This document shows positions 57,091 to 64,000 of a stretch of 64,000 bases of DNA, in pieces. The stretch's first letter is position 1. Each line of letters opens with the position of its first letter. Made by a program: the position numbers and the translations under genes. Source of the stretch: Cervus elaphus (taxonomy: Eukaryota > Chordata > Mammalia > Artiodactyla > Cervidae); NCBI RefSeq assembly GCF_910594005.1, contig NC_057823.1:98070015-98134014 (forward strand), written 5' to 3'. A model generated the notes under the pieces. The model saw nothing but the letters and a program-made list of their open reading frames with translations. It was not told the DNA's origin and ran no database searches.

Positions 57091-58811
57091 AACATTTGCC
57101 TATAAATTCCATAGGCTTCAAAAATTTGATTTTCAGTGACTATAGAGCATTTTACTTTTTGGATATAGCATAAAATATTCAGCTATTCACCTATTGTTAA
57201 TATCCACTGCTGCATTTTATTCCATATCTAATGTTCTAGCATATTGAAATGCTTTTAGTTTCTATAATGAAATAATATTTTTTTAAAAAATAATTCTAGA
57301 CTATTATATATGCTGTTTTTAATTTCTTAAATACTTCTCCTCCTCCATATACCACCCTCTCTTTACTGAATTAACTTCTCCTGATTGAACTCCTGTCCAA
57401 TATTTAACATATGTACAACCAGGAACATAGGTGCTGTTGGAGGCCACATATAATGTCTAAATATTTTAAAGGTATAAATCAAGCTAGCAGATGATATATA
57501 AAACAAGTTGCTTTTACTTACCCACACAAATAAACCATCATAAATAAAAAGTTTTTTAAAGCATGATTTTTCCGCTATTGAATGATGGCAAGAATATCAG
57601 GATCAAAGATCACGCCATCTAATTGAGACTGCCCTTATCTGATGTGTTTTGATATACTGAAGATATTTGGATAAAACACATCATTTACAAATTACTGATC
57701 CATAAAATTGTTTTCATTTCAACAAAGTCACTGCTCAGGTTGTTCTAAAGAATATTTTCACATGATTTGATTCCATTCTTTTGAATCTTATGGATTTAAA
57801 ATTGAATACAGTTATTTTGGCAAAGTAGTAGAACATTTCTTAAAGCAGTATCTAGATTGGAAAAATTATTTTATGCATCATGTTCAAATATCATAAAAGG
57901 GTTGTGTATGATAAATTATCATAATGAGAAAGTAGTTCAACTTATTTTAACATCACATAAATCAGTTTTATTTATAGTTACAATCCTCATAATCTCTTAT
58001 AGCAATATGTGGATCTACACAGAGTTTCTATTTTCAAATATTTTAATGATAGAATGTTTATAAAAACAGCAACTTTAAAAAATAGTACTGTTTTCCTCAA
58101 TTTGTTTATCCCTCTATTTAATCAAAGCTATGTCTTGGTCTGTAGAGACAGAAAATAAACTCTATATTAAGTAGTTTGCAATATTTGCATGTGAATCTTT
58201 TCCTCCAGGGAAACATTTTTATTTCTGTGTTGTATTTCATTGGTTAACTTTTTGCCAGTTTCACATGCAGTTTGTTTTAATGGAAAAAGTATAAAAAATT
58301 TTTCATCTTTAAAAAAATTAACACTTAAAATTTGTTCAGCTTTTTAAAGGTTTGTTAACATTATTAGTAACAGATAAAAGTTACTATCAAATAGCTATTG
58401 ATGTGCTGAAATTCAAAATTAATTTTTATTTTACTAGACCACACGTCATTGTTCATCTGAGAATATTTGTTTCCTTTAATTCTTCTGGTATGCTGTAACT
58501 TTGTTGAATGAGATTCACTTGCTATAACAGCAGATTATATTCCTACCATATGTTTGAGAGAGGTTGCTGGGTGAAATATTTAATATGCTCTTCATATATT
58601 GAACAAATTGAGAAAATGTCATTTATGGTATCTAACTGTTTTAAATACTGTCATCCGTCTTGCTGCACTTGAGACTATTTCTTCCAATAACATAAAAAAT
58701 AACTGGCAAAAAAATAGTTCTTGGGATTTTTCAGCTAAATTTCTGTTTCATTCACATTTCTTTCACTATCTGTATTGGCAATATTATCAGACACTTGCTA
58801 TCTTTATTTGA
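57091..58811. other. 1.7 kb of unassigned, very AT-rich DNA
   Basis: No gene and no named repeat. Confidence 0.45.
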
Positions 58812-58971
58812 AGCAAGTTTTATTGAAATATAATAGATTTACAATATTAGTTTCAGATGTACAACATAGTGATTCAGTAATTTTCTAGATTTTACTATGA
58901 TTAAAGCTATTATATTACAAAATAATGGGTACCTTTCCATTACATGGGTTGTTTTAGTTCTGGGATAAATG

Positions 58972-59172
58972 GGCTTCCTTGGTGGCTCAGTGGTAAAGAA
59001 TCCACCTGCAATGCAGGAGACACAGATTTGATCCCTGGGACAGGAAGATCTTCTGGAGGAAGGCAGGGCAACCCTCTCAAATATAATTGCCAGAAAAATC
59101 CCCACGGGCAGAGGATCCCTGGGGTCACAAAGAGTTGGACATGCCTGAAGCAGATGAACATGTACATACTGT
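58972..59172 (+). mobile_element. Bov-tA SINE nested in L1, with duplication
   Basis: Good tRNA head (ggtggctcagtggtaaagaa, 58980-58999) with B-box gatttgatccc near 59024. The A unit is diverged and partly deleted (about 59060-59165). Duplication GATAAATG at 58964-58971 and 59173-59180. Confidence 0.94.
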
Positions 59173-59442
59173 GATAAATGTCGTGGGTATTTTGGTTGGG
59201 ATTGCATTGAATCTGTAGATTTGCTTTGGATAACATGGGCATCTTAGTAATATTAATTGTTCCAAACAATGAACATGTATCTTCCCATTTGTTTGAATCA
59301 TCTTTGATTTCCTTCATGAATGTTATACAGTTCTCAGACTAAAGGTTGTTTACCTCCTTGGTTCATTTTATCCCTAGATATTTTATTCCTTTTGATGCAC
59401 TTTTAAGTGAAATATTTTTCCTCTTTTTGATAATTTGTTCTT

Positions 59443-60169
59443 CAGTTCAGTTCAGTGACTGAGTGGTGTCCGACTCTTTGCGACCCTATACGCTACAGCA
59501 TGACATGCTTCCCTGTCCGTCACCAACTCCCAGAGTTTGCTCAAACTCATGTCTATCGAGTTGGTGATGCCATCCAACCGCATCACTCTCTGTTATCCCC
59601 TTCTTCTCCTGCCTTCAATCTTACCCAGCATTAGGGTGTTTTCCAATGAGTTAGTTCTTCACATCAGGTGGCCAAAGTATTGGAGCTTCAGCTTCAGCAT
59701 CAGCCCCTCCAATGAATATCCAGGACTGATTTCCATTAGGATGGACTGGTTGGATCTCCTTGTAGTCCAAGGGACTCTCAAGAGTCTTCTCCAACATCAC
59801 AGTTCAAAAACATAAATTCTTCAGAGCTAAACTTTCTTTATAGTCCAACTCTCACTTCCATACATGACTACTGGAAAAACCATAGCTTTGACTAGACGGG
59901 CCTTTGTCGACAAAGTAATGTTTCTGCTTTTTAATATACTATCTGGGTTGGTTATAGCTTTTCTTCCAAGAGCAAGTGTCTTTTCATTTCAGACTGCAGT
60001 GACTGTCCGCAGTGATTTTGGACCCCAAGAAAATAAAGTCTGTCACTTTTTCCAGTCTTTCCCCATCTATTTGCCATGAAGTGATGGGACTGGATGCCAT
60101 GTTCTTATCTTTTTGTATCTTGAATTTTAAGCTAGCATTTACACATAACCCCATGAACAGTATGAAAAC
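59443..60169 (-). mobile_element. BovB fragment nested in L1, antisense, with probable 5' inversion
   Basis: Antisense BovB from the 3' end (cagttcagtgactgagtggt, 59445) up through the ORF2 C-terminal region to about 60135. The last 30 bp (ccatgaacagtatgaaaac, about 60151-60169) read like BovB in the opposite, sense direction, which suggests a 5' inversion. The duplication TTTGTTCTT at 59434-59442 and 60170-60178 is L1 sequence. Confidence 0.88.
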
Positions 60170-60358
60170 TTTGTTCTTAGTGTATAGAAAAGCAACTGAT
60201 TTCTGCATATTAATTTTGTATCCTGCAACTTTACTGATTTCACTGATGAGCTCTAGTACTTTTTTTGTAACATCATGAGGATTTACTCTGTATAGTATCT
60301 TATCGTCTGCAAACAGTGACAGTTTTACATCTTCCTTTCGAGTTTGAATTCCTTTCAT
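59984..60358 (-). pseudogene. Chimeric open frame: L1 RT fused to BovB ORF2
   Basis: A 124-residue antisense frame. Residues 1-63 are the L1 ORF2 RT region with the catalytic motif FADD at residues 16-19 and SKVAGYKIN at about 42-50. Residues 64-72 come from the inverted BovB 5' piece. Residues 73-124 are BovB ORF2 (ITSWQIDGERLEK, DFIFLGSKITAD). The fusion follows from the BovB insertion at 59443-60169 landing in frame. It starts inside L1 coding sequence, has no known promoter and is almost surely not a functional protein. Confidence 0.85.
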
Positions 60359-60496
60359 TTACTTTTCTTCTCTGATTGTTGTGGCTAGGAGTTCAAATAA
60401 CATCTTCAACAAAACCAGTGACAGTGGGCATCCTTATTTTGTTCCTGATTTTAGAGGAAAGGCTTTCAGCTTTTCACCATTAAGCTTGACGTTCGC

Positions 60497-60862
60497 TGCT
60501 GCTGTTGCTGATCAGTAGCTCAGTCATGTCTGACTCTTTGTGACCCCATGGACTGCAGCACACCAGGCTTCCCTGTCCTTCACCATCTCCCAGAGTTTGC
60601 TCAAACTCATGTCTATAGAGTCAGTGATGCCATCCAGCCATCTCATCCTCTGTTGTCCCTTTCTCCTTCCACCTTCAATCTTTCCCAGGATCAGGGTCTT
60701 TTCTAATGAATCAGCTCTTTGCATCAGGTGGCCAAATTATTGGAGTTTTAGCTTCAAGATCAGTCCTTCCAATGAATATTCAGGATTGATTTCCTTTAGG
60801 ATCGACTAGTTTGATCTCCTTGCAGTCGAAGGGACTGTACTCTCAAGAGTCTTCTCCAACAC
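60497..60862 (-). mobile_element. BovB 3' fragment nested in L1, antisense
   Basis: Begins with a (CTG)n-rich edge (ctgctgctgttgctg at 60497-60511), continues with ctcagtcatgtctgactctt and ends with caagagtcttctccaacact. Shorter than the other antisense copies. No clear duplication. Confidence 0.93.
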
Positions 60863-61030
60863 TGTAGATTGGTTATAAATAGTCTTTATTATGTTGAGGT
60901 ATGTTTACTCTGTATCAACTTTGAGAATGTTTATCAGGAATGGAGTTTGAATTTCACCAGATGCTTTTTCTGTGTCTATTGAGATGTTCATGTGACTTTT
61001 ATTCTTCCTTTTGTTAATGTGGTGTTAAAA

Positions 61031-62514
61031 TTAATAAATAATTTTATTTAGCTTTATTTTGATTTCTACTGTTACTCACTTTTAAGAAATATGAAAAAGT
61101 AAAATTATTATAAAGCATATAAATGTATATTTTCACAAATGGAAATTAATGTAAATTTAAACCGTGAATATAATTATTTTTCATGTTTTAAAAAATTATT
61201 TTTCCTATAAAATCTTAATACCTACTAAAATTTAATGGTAAGGGAAATTTTCAATTAATATATGAATTAATAATATACTAATATTTAATTTATATATGAA
61301 TTGACTCATGTAAGTCAATATATGAACCAAGTTATTTTTTATGAATAATTTTGTACTTAATTCTTGAGCATTTAGTAGAATCTTATTAAAAATTTTTAAC
61401 AGAGTAAAACTATAATTCTGGCTTTCCATTTGCATCTAGTCAGTCTAACAGATTGTCATTATGTTTCATGTATTTGAAATATAGGACTACATATATACAA
61501 ACTTAGGAGTAATGTGAATTTTTAAATTTCAAAATATTTCTTAGTTGCTAAGTGCAAATATTTAAAATACTGTACTTTTCTCTGAGTACCTCTGGACCAT
61601 GAATTATAACCCCCAACGAAGAATAAAAACAGATGTTTGACAAGAGTAGTTAAAGCTACTTTGTTATGCATGATTTGATTGCATTCAAGTAATCTGATAG
61701 GGAATTTCAACTAAGAGAATTTTTAAGTAATTTAGTTTATTTCTTTCTCATATTTAAGCACTTCTGTCAATCAGTTCCCCCTCACACTATGAAAATGCCC
61801 ATTTCTGATATTGACAAGGGTGTAATACACAAACATTGAAGGCATTTAGAGACAGGTAGTGTTTGCTTTAAAGACAGAAAAATAAATGTGTTCCTGAGGA
61901 TTGAATGATGTGTTGGTCATGAGTGTGGATGTTTTGTGCCGGATCCTGAGTGGTTGAGGAAGCCACGTGTTCTTGAATGAATATATAACATCCTCTAAGA
62001 ACAAAGCCCAGACAAGGATCCTTCATGCCTGAGTCTAAGGGCAGTGCTATCTATCAACCATCACGTTTCATTTTATATATCATTTTCTCAGAGGCTTTTA
62101 TAATTGCCCCAATAGCTCACATCTTTTACATACTTTCACAACACAGTAATATTGCCTGTTCACTGTAACAATTGTGCTACTAATTATCTGTTTAAAGTTT
62201 ATATTGGCTGTTATTACACAGATTTCATATCTCATTTATTGCAGTACCTTTAGTACTATATTGCCTGGAATATTGTAGGTTCTCAGTAAGTATCTGCTGA
62301 GCTTTTCTAGAAGAGAATGATGCTTATTTCTTGTATACAACTACTAATTTACATTTCTGATTGCTGTTTTATTTTTTAAATGGATTCTACTAATTGGAAT
62401 TACTGAGTCAGAAGGCACAGACATTTAAATGTTCTTGCTTGCTCTATTGCTAGATTTCACTCAAAGTTTGAGCCAATTTACATGTAATAAGCATTCATAA
62501 TAGTATGTATTTTA
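61031..62514. other. AT-rich unassigned DNA with an L2/MIR-type end
   Basis: 62230-62300 (attgcctggaatattgtaggttctcagtaagtatctgctga) resembles the common L2/MIR 3' end. The rest is very AT-rich with nothing nameable. Confidence 0.42.
62230..62300 (+). mobile_element. L2/MIR-type 3' end relic
   Basis: Short, diverged match to the shared 'gcctggcacatag..gtgctcaataaatg' type ending. Confidence 0.45.
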
Positions 62515-62722
62515 CTGTATAGCAAGTCCCGTACATATGAACCTTCAAGTTTCGAAGTTTCAAAAATGTGGACATGCTTGCCTGTGTCCAGTCACAAAGT
62601 TCACATGTCCGGCATGCATCGTCACATGCATGCGTCCTCTGCAGGTGGTTCTGCCTTTGTGTACTTTACTGTTCAGCACTGTATAGCCTACAGTAGTACA
62701 GTATCTTTATTTTAAGCCCAGG

Positions 62723-63957
62723 ATGTCTGGAAGCTGCAGAGATGTAGCTGGTGCTGCTAAGAAGTGCCAAGAGATAACAATGGATATAAAAGTGAAAATA
62801 ATTGAGTTGGAGTGAGGTGAAAAGATGGCAGATATCTCTCACGTTTGGAACACAAATCATGCAACCATCAGCATGATACTCAAGATTGTGGAAATGCGAA
62901 CAGTGTCAGAAATGTCCACAGTAATATTGAAGAAGCGTGGAAAAGTAATGGGGGAGATGGAGAAACTTCTGTGTGTGTGCATGCAGCATCAGCGTCAAGT
63001 CCTGCTCAGCTTAATGTTGATGCAGTGAAAGTGAAGTGTTGGTCAGTCATGTCCAGCTCTTTGTGACCTCATGGACCCCATGGAGCCCCACCAGGCTCCC
63101 CTGTCCATGGAATTTTCCAGGCAGCAGTTTTGGAGTGTGTTGCCATTCCCTTCTCCAGGGGATCTTCCCAACCCAGGAATTGAACCTGGGTCTCTCACAT
63201 TGCAGGCAGATTCTTTGCCATTTGAGTCACCAGGGAAGCCTAAAAGCCTTTATGAAAACTTGAAGAAGCAGCATGGCAAAGAATCGGAGGGTGTATCTTT
63301 TCATGCCAGCCGTGGCTGGTTTCACTGGTTTCATGACTAGAGCCAACATAAAAGTTAAGTGATGAGGCCACAAGTGCAGATACCATAGCTGCCTGAGGAT
63401 TCCCTGAAATGCTTCAAAGAAATTATTGATGAAGGCAAGCGTTTACCTGAGCAAGTTTTGAACATGATTGAGACAGGACTGTACTGGAATATAATGTCAG
63501 ACTGAAGTTACATCAGTAAGAAGAGAAGTTGATGCCAGGCTGCTAAGCGACAAAGAATAGGCTAACACTGTTGTTTGGTAGCAGTGCTTCTGGCGCTGTG
63601 AAGCTGAGGCCTCTCTTAGGTCATTCAGAGACCCCAAGAGCCCTTGAACACATAGCCAAGGATTCTTTACTGTTATGTGGAAGAGTGACCCCAAAGCCTG
63701 GGTTACACAGGCCATTTTCCAGGACTGGTTTTTCCATCATTTTATCAAAGAGGTAGAGAAATATTGCTTGGAAAAAGACATTCCATTCAACACTTTTTTT
63801 CTGTTCAACAATGCTCCAGGCCACCTCCACTCATGGGTGTCTTTCATCCCAACATCAAAATAGTGGATCTGCCACCAAATACTCCCTATGTACCCATGGA
63901 CCACAGAGTTATAGTGACTTTCAAGAAATGCCATTTACACCACACTTTTTGTCAGGC
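62723..63957 (+). pseudogene. Tigger (TIGD-like) transposase relic
   Basis: Transposases of this family cut and paste their element using an N-terminal helix-turn-helix (Psq plus CENP-B type) and a DDE domain. First part (62723 on): MSGSCRDVAGAAKKCQEITMD, then a stop, then ADISHVWNTNHATISMILK, typical of the HTH. After the nested SINE: ENLKKQHGKESEGVSFHASRGWF (about 63256-63324). DDE part: the motif reading DETG in the family is IETG here (Ile at 63467-63469). The motif reading DNAPGH is NNAPGH (first Asn at 63807-63809). Both catalytic Asp are gone. There are many stops and frameshifts, so there is no product. Confidence 0.9.
63022..63243 (-). mobile_element. Bov-tA SINE nested in Tigger, antisense
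   Basis: Antisense A unit (gaccccatggagcccc near 63074 onward, with a small insertion) and antisense tRNA head (cccaggaattgaacctgggt near 63173, tttgccatttgagtcaccag near 63215). Splits the Tigger coding relic between CPAQLNVDA-type text and KSLYEN text. Confidence 0.94.
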
Positions 63958-64000
63958 AGTAAAGACAAGTCACAAATCAGGAATAATTGTACAACAATTT

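Larger units (their letters stand above)
58812..61030 (-). mobile_element. Old L1, antisense, interrupted by Bov-tA and two BovB copies
   Basis: Segments: 58812-58970 (3' UTR), 59173-59440 (ORF2 antisense, ttggttgggattgcattgaa at 59194), 60170-60496 (RT domain), 60863-61030 (ORF2 further upstream). The jump from 3' UTR to mid-ORF2 across the first SINE shows either an internal deletion or two L1 copies. Frame and order of the last three segments are consistent with one L1. Dead. Confidence 0.88.
62515..64000 (+). mobile_element. Tigger-type (pogo, Tc1/mariner) DNA transposon, runs off the window
   Basis: The left part is a 5' leader (agtcccgtacatatgaacct at 62525). A decayed transposase gene starts at 62723. 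A Bov-tA (63022-63243) is nested in the coding region. The left terminal repeat and the TA target are not resolved. The element continues beyond 64000. Known in many placental genomes as inactive for tens of millions of years. Confidence 0.88.

Noticed and set aside
1..64000. CRISPR array, bacterial operon or integron-like system
   Set aside because: The sequence is a ruminant nuclear genome with SINE/LINE content; the repeats are interspersed retroposons, not spaced direct repeats with unique spacers.
1..64000. tRNA genes suggested by A- and B-box text
   Set aside because: All B-box occurrences I found belong to Bov-tA or MIR heads; none folds into a stand-alone tRNA with an anticodon arm that I can defend.

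Overview
The window reads as a piece of ruminant (bovid) nuclear genome that contains no gene I can support. The diagnosis rests on repeat content. There are about 14 Bov-tA SINEs (tRNA-derived head plus a BovB-derived A unit), 7 Bov-A/Bov-A2 SINEs, 10 copies of the RTE-clade LINE BovB and 4 copies of the young ruminant L1 3' end (L1_BT type). Together these families are known only from ruminants. Species (cattle, sheep, goat, buffalo) cannot be fixed from the sequence alone. Every longer open frame is either a TE coding relic or a by-product of a simple repeat. I saw no exon series, processed host-gene pseudogene, tRNA, snRNA or CpG island.

Layout. 1-5.3 kb: a Bov-tA, an unassigned GC-richer block, an old antisense L1 split by a Bov-A SINE, and a second Bov-A. 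5.6-9.3 kb: a 200-bp CCCCT tract, a MIR, an L1_BT 3' stub and an antisense solo LTR of ruminant ERV type. 9.3-22 kb: mostly old unique DNA with MER5A, MLT1-like LTR relics, a 340-bp TG-rich repeat, several SINEs and a 103-bp tandem duplication. 22-31 kb: two BovB 3' fragments, SINEs and old mammalian repeat relics. 31-37.6 kb: few recognisable repeats and one striking perfect hairpin. 37.6-49.8 kb: BovB fragments with reverse-transcriptase remnants, and an old L1 carrying two nested SINEs. 50.7-57.1 kb: a dense cluster of young insertions with clear target-site duplications, including an L1 with a 5' inversion and a head-to-head SINE pair. 58.8-61 kb: an old L1 interrupted by one Bov-tA and two BovB copies, creating a chimeric L1/BovB open frame. 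62.5-64 kb: a decayed Tigger (pogo/Tc1-mariner) transposon with a nested Bov-tA, running off the right edge.

How the parts relate. Nesting gives a relative order: MIR, L2, MER5A, MLT1 and Tigger are oldest, then mammalian L1, then BovB and its dependent SINEs, then L1_BT. Target-site duplications of 7-17 bp at many copies show target-primed retrotransposition. I looked for an undescribed biological system and found none. The unusual items are structural: the chimeric RT frame, two 5' inversions, inverted SINE arms, G4/Z-DNA-prone tracts and hairpins.
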